The position numbers and the translations under genes were made by a program. Source: Todiramphus chloris collaris (taxonomy: Eukaryota > Chordata > Aves > Coraciiformes > Alcedinidae). From it: 64,000 bases of DNA. The DNA is taken from NCBI GenBank assembly GCA_025345505.1, contig JANVCC010000185.1:2376767-2440766 (forward strand), read 5' to 3'. Each line of letters starts with the position of its first letter. The first letter of the stretch is position 1. The notes beneath the pieces were generated by a model that searched no databases, was not told the origin of the DNA, and saw only the letters and a list, made by a program, of their open reading frames with translations. Below, in pieces: positions 50,701 through 60,649 of this stretch.

Positions 50701-53700
50701 TGGCTTAAATGTACTCAAGGTGATATTTATAAACTAATTAGAAAATGATTATCACTACTTACCCTGAGAAAAGAGGAATATTTTAGTAGTTTGTAAAGTT
50801 TTCAAAGTGCATTTCAGTTTACATCAGAGAGCTCAGTTTGTCCCTGGTTCTTTTCACTGGGATGATGTTCCCATCACAACCTACACACACAGTACCAAAT
50901 TGACTCCACATACCTCCACTGCTCTGGTAGCTCCGGAGGTGCTGGATCGGACCTGGAACAGACGTGTTTCTGCAGGTGCTGTCTGGCCTCCTTCCCTAGA
51001 GGTTCCACCCTTGTAAACTATCAAGGGCTTTCCACCAAACATGCTCATCAGATGAGGTGGCTCTTTTCCTTGCACCACTCGTTTCTAGAGAAAAAGAAGC
51101 TTACTGTCAGCTTTCAGCTGCTGCTGCAAAGTGGCACAAGAGACACTTTACAACCCGGCATATTCGTACAGTGCCCAGCTGGTCACAGCAGCTTAGCACA
51201 GAAACAGAGCAGCGCTGAAAGCGAGCCATAAACAACTGTCATTTCATTTTAATTGGCAAGTGATCCACTGGCACACAGGCAACAAGTAACAGTTGCAAAA
51301 AATCCTGTGTCAACAGGCCACTTGTAAAACTTCCTTGCGTAGCAGCCGGAGGGTAGGTTGGGCACAGCCTCTTCTCAACACCTGGCGGCTGACACTGCAG
51401 GACTGCCTTTCTCCTCTGCAAATTGGTATTAGATAACTACACATAGATATCTTCTTTATTTCTACAGTGCTGGGGTTGATTGGTCGGTTGTGTTTGGTTT
51501 CTTTACCTGCACAGGGCTGCCTCCCAGCTCCTCATCCAGCTGGACAGTGAGGAATGCAGAGGTTGCAATTTCATCTTGAGTGGAATCAGCACCCTGCCTG
51601 AAAGACAAGGCAACATTCGACTTTTATTTTCAGACCTTTGTCCCCACACCTCCTCCTCTTCCAGAGATCAAGTAAATCTTTGTTACCAAACCTGTGCAGC
51701 ACTTCATTCAACATGAAGGAGAAATACAGCAGCCTGTATTGTAACCCAGTGATTACAGCAGGAGATAAGAATGTTTTCTAGACGCAAAGCACAGATTCTT
51801 TAGTATCTTCATGTCTATCTACCATTATCTTTCTAGCACTAGCTGAAACCACACCCGTTGGTACTGTTACCAGGAACTACACACAGAGCCTCCAGACTGA
51901 CCACGTTCTGTCTGGTTCCAGTTAGACAGCTTGCCTGTGCCCTCTGCTTGCTGACAAAGCAGGAGGAAGACCCCAGTGAGACTGCCTGCTGGAAATAGGG
52001 CATGGCCTGGGAACTGTAACAGCCACAAGCCACTAGCTGATGTGCCAGAGTATGAAAAATTAGTTACAGTGGTCACAAAACATGTAGGAATTCTGCAAAA
52101 AGAACTAGGGCTTGATCCAAAGAATGGAGTAACTGCTACTGCGGGGCGTAAAATTAAAAAATAACTAGCATGGTAACTCTCCCCATTGTTCCACTTCAAA
52201 AAAACATTCCAGACCTCTGGTATTGTTTTGTCTGCAAGGGAAGGCTATCCAGAGTGAAATTCTATCCCCCTGAGGATCCTTTGTAAGTGGGAACCAGTAG
52301 TGATCCATTTTCAAAGTGGACTCTCAGGCCCACGTGGCCCCAGTGTTTCCCAGCTCGCATCAGAAGAACTTTCTTACCAGGTGTAAATAATCTGTCCCTG
52401 TTTTCCAGCGTGCTGATAGTTGTAGAGGATAATATAGCTGTCCCCTCCGTAGAACTGCCCGTATGTCGAAGGATTCACTGGCACTTTCTCTGAGCCTTCT
52501 ATTCTCCAAATCTACAAGAGGAGAGGAGCAGAAATGTTCCGAGTTCAACGTGACAGGAGCACAAGCAGACTTTTCCTGACAGGGCTGCTGTTCCATTTTC
52601 TTTCCCAATTCAAGCTCCCAGAACTGGGAGTCCTGCAGCCCCACCTGCTGGGGACCGCAGCTCAGAGCCTGGCACTTCACAGCCTGCAGCCAGGCCTGGG
52701 AACAGGGCCCACGTAACTTACCCTGCTGTGAGCTCCCAAACCTCAACCCGACCCAGAGCCACAGCAGGCTGCTGGCACCACCAGCACTGATGCCCACCTT
52801 GTACCTGACGCAATCTTTTTATTTCTTTCTCATTAGATGGTCAGGAATAGAGATTTAGGCTTTAGTGGGGACTTTCTGAAAGTCTAACAAGCCAAGACCC
52901 CTGGGGGTTTTGGAGAGTACTTGGCCCTTTCAAGCCCACCTCCACCACTGTTTCTATGTGCAAATACATGCATCCAAGCGCATGAGACAGTCACTCATCA
53001 CACTCTTGACAACAACAGTGAGAATAACAAGGAGGAGGAGGAATGAGGAAGAAGTCTGGGTCTACACTGCTTGGCAGCAGGGAAATTCTGAGGTCTAAAC
53101 TAACAGCTCATCTACACCACTTAGCTGCATGCTCGCAAGACCCTGCTGGTATTTCTGGTGTTAAAAATTCCCCCAGCACTTACAGAACTGCAGCGTTGAT
53201 GACTCCCAGGCCTCCCCTTGTCTCACTGCTCTTGCAGGAATGCCTTCAAGTAGCAAAGAACATTCTGAAACCTTTCCGAAGGGATTCTGACAGGCTCACC
53301 TGTTTGGTGCCAGAGCCGTCATCCTCCATGCCGTGCTGGGCAGCCATGGCCTTGGAGGTGTGCAGAGTGGCAGCATCGAAAGGTACCTTCTCGATCTTGG
53401 CAACATGACCAGAAACATAGGCCTCCCCCAGTCCTTCTGTCTGGTCCTTGTCCCGCCAGTTCTTGAAGAATTGCTTAAACAAAGGTGTCTCACCACTCTC
53501 AGGGAGGACTTGGATCTGAAACAAATGAGCCAGCCCATCAGAAGCAGCCTTGCCCCCATCCCACACAGCTCCAGCTCTGGCTGTTCCTCGCTTCACGTGA
53601 GCCCCGGGTTCAGGCTGTGTAATTCCACCTGAAGGTCCACACTATCACAACCAAGGCACTATGGGATGCAGAGTCAGTCTCACATGAAATCTCAGGAAGG

Positions 53701-56700
53701 ATGAAGGGATGTTAACCCTTTAGAATCATCTCCCTAAGAACAAGAAGGGCAGGTTTATCCACACCTTCTCTTTTTTCATTCTTTGGAGAGAGGTCATGGA
53801 AAAGGTAAAAAAAAAATATCTGAGAGGAAGAAAAGTTAAATCCCAGTTGTGTTGGGGTAAATGCTATTTTAAGGACAGTTATCCCAGGAACAACACTGTG
53901 ATATCTCCCTGCAGAAGAGCAGATCACCCCAAACAGGAGCTACTTGAAAGACTGGTAGTGACCCCTCTCCAGAGACGTGCTCTGGACCCAGTGCCCTGTG
54001 CAGCAAAAAGGAGCCCCCGTGGTGTTTGGGGGTTGGTGACAGGTGGGCTGCACACCCTTACCTGGGTGTGTTTCGGATAACCCATCTTATCAATGAACTC
54101 GGAGGCTGTTTTCAGCGCTGCCTTCTTCTCTTCAGAGTTGGCACTCTTGCCTTTAATGAAAATAGAAAGAAAAGAGTTAACTTTTTACAAGTTCTGCATA
54201 CCCAGAGAAGAAAGTGACCCAAGTACTTGTACTTTTTGCAACAGCAGAAGGGCCCAGCCTTCCAGCTAGATACTGTCAAACAGTGAATGACAATTGTTCC
54301 GTCTCCTTTATGCTACTGTGATGTCTGAGAGAGCACAGCTGACTTTCTACTCATAATATTAATTTTTTTTTTTCTTCCTGGTTCCCAGGATCCTCCCTTT
54401 AAATCTCCACACTGGAGGCCCTGTACCTCAGCACCTGACGTTTCAGATGAGAGTGCGTTTCTGAGATGGTTCACGCTATCCAAACGTGCTCTGAAAAGCA
54501 CCCCCACCACCCCCCAAGCGTACGCTCCCCTACCCAGCTTGGAAGAAACAGGGATTGGTAACTGGATGAAGATCCTAGACGTGTATAACCAGCTTCACCT
54601 TTCCAAACAAAGATCTTCCCATCTGTGCCGTGGTCCAGAATGAAGCAGTCGTCCGTATTCAGGGCTGCCTGGGAGAAGGGGTTCTCATCTGCCACCAGGG
54701 AGACTGCCATGTTCCCAGCCCCATTGGAGACCTGTGATAACAGCACAGAGTGCAGATAAGGCATCATCTCTTCCCCTCCAGCTTCATGGCCACAGTCCAA
54801 AACTCAGGGAGTGGAAGGGAAATAAATTTGAATGCACTGGCTGCTTCAGGCACTATTGTTTTTCAAACAGGATACCTTTGACACAGCAACAGTGTGACAA
54901 AAACAGAGCACTGGCTCTGAAGATTTCAAGTACTTCTAGGAAAGCAGATACTACTGAGACCTAAGCGAGATTGATCCAGAATGGTCAATATCCTTGGTGC
55001 ACAAGCAGCCAAGAAGTATCTTCTGAAGCAAATCAACTGCACTCCAGAACTGGAGGAGACAGCCTTGGTAACTGTGAATAGGTCTCCCTCTGTCAAGTGG
55101 GTTTAATAGTCTGAGTTCCTGTACTTAACAATGGATAATGGTCCACGTTACAAACCATCTCAGCAGATACTGCCCACATCATTTCCAGAGACTTCTGTAG
55201 AGAAGATTCCTCCCAAAATGTCTAGGACATTCTTCTAGTTATACTAGCTGATAGCAAATGTCACCTTCCAAATCATGCTCCCTGGATGTAGAAGGAGGTG
55301 GATCCTGGTTCTCAGGTTCACTATTTCTAGTTTTTTCCTGTCACCTTCCTAACACAATGCCTGGTAACACAAAGGAAAATTCCCCTTTTTCTCCATTCTT
55401 TTCAAGTGTCACCTTTCCCTCAAATATTCCTGGAAAGTCTCATCTGTCTCCCTACTGTCAGGAGTAGTGATAGAGACAATGGACATCAAGGGGGTGTGCA
55501 GCATAAGCAACCATGGTTCATACACAAAACTTGATAAAAAGCTAACAGCCAAGTACGGCAGAAGCAGGACTCAGCTCAGCTCCTCTCTGCTGTTCTGGCT
55601 CCATCTCACTGCACAAAGATCACTCCATTCTCCACGAGGTTATTTGTCAGTGTCCATCTGTTTCTTGTTACCTTATAGAGCTTAGCCAGCTTTCTATTGG
55701 CTGTATCAGTTTTGGTGTCATCAGAAGCTCCTGGTGGCAAACTGGGCTTTGGTCCCAGGACCTGTGAGAGACAGAAAAAAAACATTACCAGCCAATCCAA
55801 GAGGATCACAGTTCCCCAGATGCTCCAGACACCAGAACAATTAGAAAAAAAACTTCTAGATCAACAACACTGAAAATACACACTGACGTCCCAGCGACAC
55901 AGAGGACCAAGTCTGTGCTGAATTGAGTTTTTATACCACTAACACTTCGTAGGTCAAGACACACACTACTGAGCCTATCTGCTCATCCCAGCCATTCTTC
56001 CACATCCTGCCCTTCCCACTGCAGCACAGAGAAATAGATGAAGTGAATAACCTGAAGCATTTCCTCACGCTCTGCTCCTTCCTCTGAAACATAGACCTTG
56101 GCACGACCGTTCCTCTCGTTGTCACGAATCCCCTTGGCCAGCACAGTGGCCTTCAGCCGTTCCTGGCGGTTGCTGTTGGAGCCACACCACTGAAAGATGT
56201 TCTGGGGGTAAAAAGAAAGACCATGCAGCTGTCAGAGTGTAACAATCACCTCTCAAGATGAGAAAGCAGTATGGCTGGGACTGAAAGATGGTAGAAGGCT
56301 GGCTAAACAGTGTTTCAGAATGCTCAACACTTGAGATAACTTCAACAGAATGGGGAAAAAAAATCCTTCTGTAAACTATTGGACATCTCCTGCCCCTGAA
56401 AGACTCCTAAACCTGTCTTTTACATGTCACTTACACTGCCGAGGTCAAGGATGAAGCAGTCCCCTGTGTTGAAGCTCTCCCAGGTCACAGGGACCTCCGT
56501 CGCTCGGACTGTTCGCCTGCCTTTGACCTGCAGAAGCCTCTGCACAGTCACTTCATTGGGAACCACGTGTCTGAAGCCAGAGGCCACACCACCAGCCTAA
56601 GGGGAAGGAAAGGAACAAATTCACACTTGTGCTGTTGCTTCAGAAAAAAAAGGAAAATCCTGCTGGTTTCTTATCAGCGAGAAGTTTTTGCCTCTCAAAG

Positions 56701-59700
56701 GAAAAAGAGTCAGCAGCAACTTGCAGGGAGTTTGCCCAGGCTGGGCTTTTTGTTTAGCATCCCAGCTATCCATTCCCACAGCATCTAAGGGACACCAGTA
56801 TGATACAGTGCAAGATCTCCAAATTTGAAGATCACAATAAGATAAGGTATTAACAGGATTTTGGCTGGTGAGGTAAAGAGCATATTTCCATGTCTATTAT
56901 GTGTCCTGCCTACCAGAAATTATCCCAACCTCAGGGTTCCACTTCTCTGCTGATAGAGATATTTGGAATTCCTTGTCACAATAGGCAGCAGAGCTAATGT
57001 CAGTTACCCTCAAAAAAAAAAAAAACCAAATTCAAATGAATGAAAGCAACAACAAATGAGTGGGAAATAAGCAAGCCAGAAAGACTGTGAAAGTCTTAGA
57101 GTGAGGAAACGTAAGCACTTGGCAAGCATTTGACCTGATATCACTTGTGCCATTGAATTCCAAACACACATAACCATTCTGGACTGTATGATTTTACTAC
57201 TTCTATTCCACTTCACTGCAATGGCTTGGAAGAGTAACTCCCACCTATGCCCATACTATTCATCTACTTTACATTTGCTAAGGAGGTGGACTAAGCACAG
57301 AAGACTGGAAAGATCAAACTCTGTTATGTAAGTGAGAAGAAATTAAACCTATTGGGTAGGCGTTTCCCATTAACTCAGACTGCTGTTTCTAAAATTCATT
57401 CCAGATGTCTTGGGACTGCTCTTTCCTCTGCTTCTCAAAGAAAAACAAAACCTTGATTCCTAAAATTTCCTGGGGTTTTGCTTGTGTATTATTAATTCAG
57501 CCAAAGCTCTCCCACTGGGATCTGCTGTTCTCCACCCTGTCAGTTCTAACTCATTGAGAACATCTGGTTGAGAAAGGTTTTTAAGCAACTGAAAAAAAAG
57601 GCAATTCTCATTCTTCTGCAAACTGCGCAGCAGGCAAGATGCTATTTCTTGCAAACATGATCCCTCCTGATGGGATAAAGACCCAGTCATCACCTACCTT
57701 GTACTTGATGCCGGATTTGAAGTACCCCAGGAAAGTGGAGGACTCATGACCTTGCACTTCACGATGCTGAACAGCCCTCCCTTGAAGGTAGTCATCCATC
57801 TGGACTGTGAATATGGCAGCTGCCCCACGCTCATCTTGAGAGCTTTCATCTCCTGAGAAAGGAAAAGGCAACAACTTGGAGGCAAGGCAGGGCTTCTGCC
57901 CCTACCCTCAACGGTGCGAAAACACCAGGGAGAAAGCACATTACTGCCAGGCTCAGTTTCCAGGAAGGTCTGCAGAACAGCCATCTCCAAACTTTTCTAG
58001 CAATGACCCCAGCACTGGTGTAAACTGTGTGTTTTTCTGGCAGGCTTACAACACATGATAACTGCTGCAGCCCCTCTGCTTCAGGGCTTTCTCTTTGGTA
58101 TCATTCACTTTTCTTTTACCATTTCACCCTGTCCTGGAAGGAAACTTGCTACGGAGCAAACACTCAGACATGTGAATCAGGCTGTAGATACCAGTGGGGC
58201 ACCACACAGCAGTTTGCCTCTGGAGCTCTTTGGTGTGGAAAACCTTTGACAGACGGCAGATAACAAACAAGCAGACACATACAAGTATCTTACCCAGCTT
58301 TAACTACAATACTGTCAGAGTCGGGGTGTTCAGGGTGTGGATTGAGCCTTGCCGTGTTACTCGGTGACATTCACTGCAGGCCAGTTGGGAGGTTGGAATT
58401 TTAGGGGGAAAAAATCCTAATCATCAAGTCAGGAGGATAACAACAGACCCCCGCCCTTTCGAACTGAAAGGATTTCAGCTGCCTCTTTTATCTGATATCT
58501 TCTCTTCTCTGTGGGCCTGATAACAGCCTCTGGAGAACAGGTTTTACTCTGTCATCTCGATCAGAGAAAGCTCTCTCTAGGTACAGAGATGGCTGCACTC
58601 ACTATTGCCGAAACCACATCAAATGTTTAAGGTGAATAGCACTATATGCACCCAAAATCACATTCTCACTGCAATCCAGTTCTGCTTTTAATTCCCTTGG
58701 GTGACACTCACTGGACAAGGCTGCTGTAGAGAGGAACAGAGTTCACTTTGGGCTCCCAGTTCAGCAGGGGCACTCCCATCAGACTTACCTAACCAGAAAT
58801 GCAAGTCGTACTGGAGGTTCCCACTCCGCTGTTTGATGGTGTTCAGCACCAGGTAGGAATCTCCAGTGAAGAAGTCTCCATACAGATTTTTTGGCACCGG
58901 TACCAAGTCAAATTTCTCGATCCTCCAAATCTGCAGGCCGGGTTCCTTCCCGGCCTTGGCGAACTCCGCGTGCTCCACCATGCTGACCGGCTAGGGGCGA
59001 GACAGAGAAGGTGGCTCGCTATGCACAGCACCAGGAAGCTCAGGTTTAAATTACATTGCTCTGATCTCTTAACTATTGTTCCAGGTAACAAGTGAAAGTG
59101 TCTTGTTTTCTTTTGTACTGAATTTTGAGGGAAAAGAAAACAAACGAAAAACAGGGTGGAGAGAATGCCTCTCAGTTGATCGCTGGTAATTTTCACTTCA
59201 GATCAAATCTACTTCCTGGCTTATTCCTGACCCTCTTTTCTGTTTTCCTCTCCTGATTTTACTCTATATATTTTTTTTACTAATTTGTATCTTTTCAATA
59301 TGGCACATAAGTGAAAGACCAATCCCCTTGTTGACTATTCTTTTCTGTAAGTGCTGCATGAAGTTCAAGACTGTAGGAAATAAACCCCTTTTAACTATAC
59401 CTGTTGTGCATCTCGCAGAAACTTTAGTTTTCCTAAAACCTGCATGATCTTAGCCAGCTCTTTCTGGAAAATGTTGTGAATATCATCAAAGAGTTAGACA
59501 ATTAACAGGCTTCTTCTATCTCTTCTGTTCTGACACATTAGTTCAGTACTTCTGTGTAACTGCTGCCTTACAGGAATTACACTGCTATCCACAACACCCT
59601 GACCTAAGGACACTGCAGTTTTGGCTTCAGATGTGTACTGTCGTGTTTATCCAATGTATGAACAATACTCAATCCATTCACTTGACAAAGATAATGAACA

Positions 59701-60313
59701 CTTTTCTATAACTATCTTGCATAAGAATTCACTTTGGTAATACTGAAAGAAAAGAAAACATTTGTGTCATACTGGCAAAGGAAGTTTGTCCGTATCTCAC
59801 AGCATGCCTTGGAGGGGTATCAGGTAACAGGGAAGAAAAACTGAAAATGTTATATTAGGAGCATCCAGTATTTTGACAAAGGAGATAGTTCGCAGAGGCT
59901 GAGGGACAAAAGTACAATATGCTCAGCTGTCAAGGCAGAAGTAAATGTTACAAACCAGAAAGCAAAACAGCAAGTTAGCTACCAAAATGATTCCTACGTT
60001 GAAATCAAGTATCAAAGATGGAAAGCAATGTATTTAACATCATGACTCCAGTCAGCCTGACTTCGTTTCTCCCAAATTCCCACTACAACAAACTCCTTAC
60101 AAAGAGTCAGAAGACTCTTACTCTTAGAAGTAATTGAAAAACACAAGTTTTTCACTATTTGTGATGTTAATCACTTACCACAGCTGAAAGCACAACAGCT
60201 GCTGTAACAACACATCCAAGCCCTGCCACAGACATGGAGCTAACACACTTCAGCTTCAGAGCCATCGTGCAAAAAACGGCGAGGAAAAGATAGCTGAAGT
60301 GCTGCTTGCCCAT
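47629..60313 (-). CDS. GSN: Gelsolin: 730-aa cytoplasmic form (16 coding exons) and 778-aa secreted form (one extra first exon)
   Basis: Gelsolin severs, caps and nucleates actin filaments under Ca2+ and PIP2 control; the secreted form clears actin from plasma. In transcription order the coding exons are 60313-60179 (secreted only), 58981-58789 (extends to 58990 in the secreted form), 57852-57698, 56596-56435, 56201-56052, 55761-55672, 54731-54599, 54150-54062, 53515-53300, 52511-52378, 51597-51507, 51084-50914, 50012-49838, 49563-49439, 48919-48842, 48196-48136 and 47798-47629. The cytoplasmic exons sum to 2193 nt with every phase closing, giving 730 aa against 731 in human. The six gelsolin repeats fall at about 2-125, 126-241, 242-346, 387-505, 506-611 and 612-730. 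The G2 calcium Asp162 (human D187), the G2 cysteine pair C163/C176 and the basic PIP2-binding VKGRR are present. Odd points: Glu replaces the P1 Asp of the mammalian caspase-3 site, and the secreted leader is unlike the mammalian one. All introns are GT-AG. Confidence 0.97.
48136..48196 (-). CDS. GSN: GSN coding exon 16 (residues 655-674, G6)
   Basis: A small 61-base exon with acceptor atctttag and donor TCTG|gtaaca. It encodes [20 protein letters not shown]. Confidence 0.96.
48842..48919 (-). CDS. GSN: GSN coding exon 15 (residues 629-654, G6)
   Basis: Acceptor gttttccag and donor CAG|gtacga. It encodes [20 protein letters not shown] and LDTWDQ, including the G6 calcium-site acidic residues. 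Confidence 0.97.
49439..49563 (-). CDS. GSN: GSN coding exon 14 (residues 587-628, G5-G6)
   Basis: Acceptor tctttttcag and donor ACT|gtgagt. It encodes [20 protein letters not shown] and [18 protein letters not shown]. Confidence 0.97.
49838..50012 (-). CDS. GSN: GSN coding exon 13 (residues 529-586, G5)
   Basis: Acceptor ctcttttcag and donor CCAG|gtaagg. It encodes [20 protein letters not shown] and [19 protein letters not shown]. Confidence 0.97.
50914..51084 (-). CDS. GSN: GSN coding exon 12 (residues 472-528, G4-G5)
   Basis: Acceptor tttctctag and donor GAG|gtatgt. It encodes [40 protein letters not shown] and ATRAVE. Confidence 0.97.
51507..51597 (-). CDS. GSN: GSN coding exon 11 (residues 441-471, G4)
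   Basis: Acceptor gtctttcag and donor CAG|gtaaag. It encodes [19 protein letters not shown] and [11 protein letters not shown]. Confidence 0.97.
52378..52511 (-). CDS. GSN: GSN coding exon 10 (residues 397-440, G4)
   Basis: Acceptor cctcttgtag and donor CCTG|gtaaga. It encodes [20 protein letters not shown] and the [11 protein letters not shown] motif of G4. A Trp codon is split at its end. Confidence 0.97.
53300..53515 (-). CDS. GSN: GSN coding exon 9 (residues 325-396, G3 end, linker, G4 start)
   Basis: Acceptor tttgtttcag and donor CAG|gtgagc, 72 codons. It covers [20 protein letters not shown], the interdomain linker and [18 protein letters not shown]. The tetrapeptide DQTE (348-351) sits where mammals have the caspase-3 site DQTD. 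Confidence 0.98.
54062..54150 (-). CDS. GSN: GSN coding exon 8 (residues 295-324, G3)
   Basis: Acceptor cattaaag and donor CAG|gtaagg. It encodes [20 protein letters not shown] and GYPKHTQ, the G3 long helix. Confidence 0.96.
54599..54731 (-). CDS. GSN: GSN coding exon 7 (residues 251-294, G3)
   Basis: Acceptor gttatcacag and donor AAAG|gtgaag. It encodes [19 protein letters not shown] and [19 protein letters not shown], the G3 core. Confidence 0.97.
55672..55761 (-). CDS. GSN: GSN coding exon 6 (residues 221-250, G2-G3 linker)
   Basis: Acceptor tctctcacag and donor AAG|gtaaca. It encodes [11 protein letters not shown] followed by an acidic linker and [10 protein letters not shown]. Confidence 0.96.
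56052..56201 (-). CDS. GSN: GSN coding exon 5 (residues 171-220, G2)
   Basis: Acceptor tacccccag and donor CAG|gttatt. It encodes [20 protein letters not shown] and [14 protein letters not shown]. Cys176 pairs with Cys163 in secreted gelsolin by homology. Confidence 0.97.
56435..56596 (-). CDS. GSN: GSN coding exon 4 (residues 117-170, G1-G2)
   Basis: Acceptor cccttag and donor GGCAGT|gtaagt. It holds the PIP2/F-actin-binding [20 protein letters not shown] and the G2 calcium-site Asp162 in [11 protein letters not shown]. The first residue is Ala117 where mammals have Lys. Confidence 0.97.
57698..57852 (-). CDS. GSN: GSN coding exon 3 (residues 65-116, G1)
   Basis: Acceptor cctttctcag and donor AAG|gtaggt. 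It encodes [20 protein letters not shown] and [11 protein letters not shown], finishing domain G1 with the basic segment FKSGIKYK. Confidence 0.97.
58789..58990 (-). CDS. GSN: GSN coding exon 2: start of the cytoplasmic form (residues 1-64)
   Basis: Acceptor tctcgcccctag at 58991-58992, then nine bases (CCG GTC AGC) and ATG at 58981. For the cytoplasmic form the nine bases are 5' UTR; for the secreted form they encode Pro-Val-Ser. It then reads [20 protein letters not shown] and the [10 protein letters not shown] motif of G1. Donor GTTAG|gtaagt. The same exon serving both start types matches mammalian GSN. Confidence 0.96.
58991..60178 (-). other. GSN: GSN intron 1 (secreted form), non-coding
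   Basis: A 1.2 kb AT-rich intron between the leader exon and coding exon 2. It ends in a pyrimidine tract and CAG-type acceptor. No additional in-frame exon was needed to join the two, and I saw none. Confidence 0.75.
60179..60313 (-). CDS. GSN: GSN first coding exon of the secreted form (leader peptide)
   Basis: This exon is too short to stand out as an open frame. ATG at 60313 (G at -3 and +4) is preceded six bases upstream by an in-frame TGA, so it is the first possible start. It reads 45 codons to a perfect donor, GTG|GTAAGT. Splicing to the acceptor at 58990 adds Pro-Val-Ser and then the cytoplasmic Met, all in frame. The leader begins MGKQH, has a hydrophobic core [14 protein letters not shown], a basic KLK, and a second hydrophobic run up to VVLSAV. 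A second in-frame ATG (60265, A at -3, G at +4) would start just before the second run. The resulting protein is 778 aa, the length I recall, unchecked, for chicken secreted gelsolin. It does not resemble the mammalian leader. Exact signal-peptidase site is uncertain. Confidence 0.85.
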
Positions 60314-60425
60314 TCCTCACAGCGAACGGGCTTCTCCCTTCCTCTGCAGAAGCTGTCAGGAGTCCCAGCTCCCTCCTCCTCTCGCTGCGAGTGCAGCTGA
60401 ACTGCAGAAGCCAATCTTTTATCAG
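60314..60425 (-). promoter_or_regulatory. GSN: Probable promoter/5' UTR of the secreted GSN form
   Basis: In the GSN direction a TATA-like GATAAAAG lies at 60423-60416, about 105 bases before the leader ATG. It is followed by a GA-rich, moderately CpG-containing stretch. If it acts as a TATA box, transcription would begin near 60390 and leave a 5' UTR of roughly 80 bases. This is inferred from motifs only. Confidence 0.45.
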
Positions 60426-60649
60426 GGACAAACACATCCACCCCCTCTGCAATCCAGGGGCGTAACGTGTTTGTGCAAACAGCCCTCTTGGAAGTCTCCG
60501 AGACTCCTTCAGCCCTTCACAGACGCTTAATCCCAGCAGGCACTAACTCAGGACAATCTGCTATCCATTACAGCCGACACCGCGCAGTCACGCTCACGCA
60601 AGCCAAGTCTCCAGTCATAAGGCCAACGAGAGAGGAAGAAATTAAGAGA

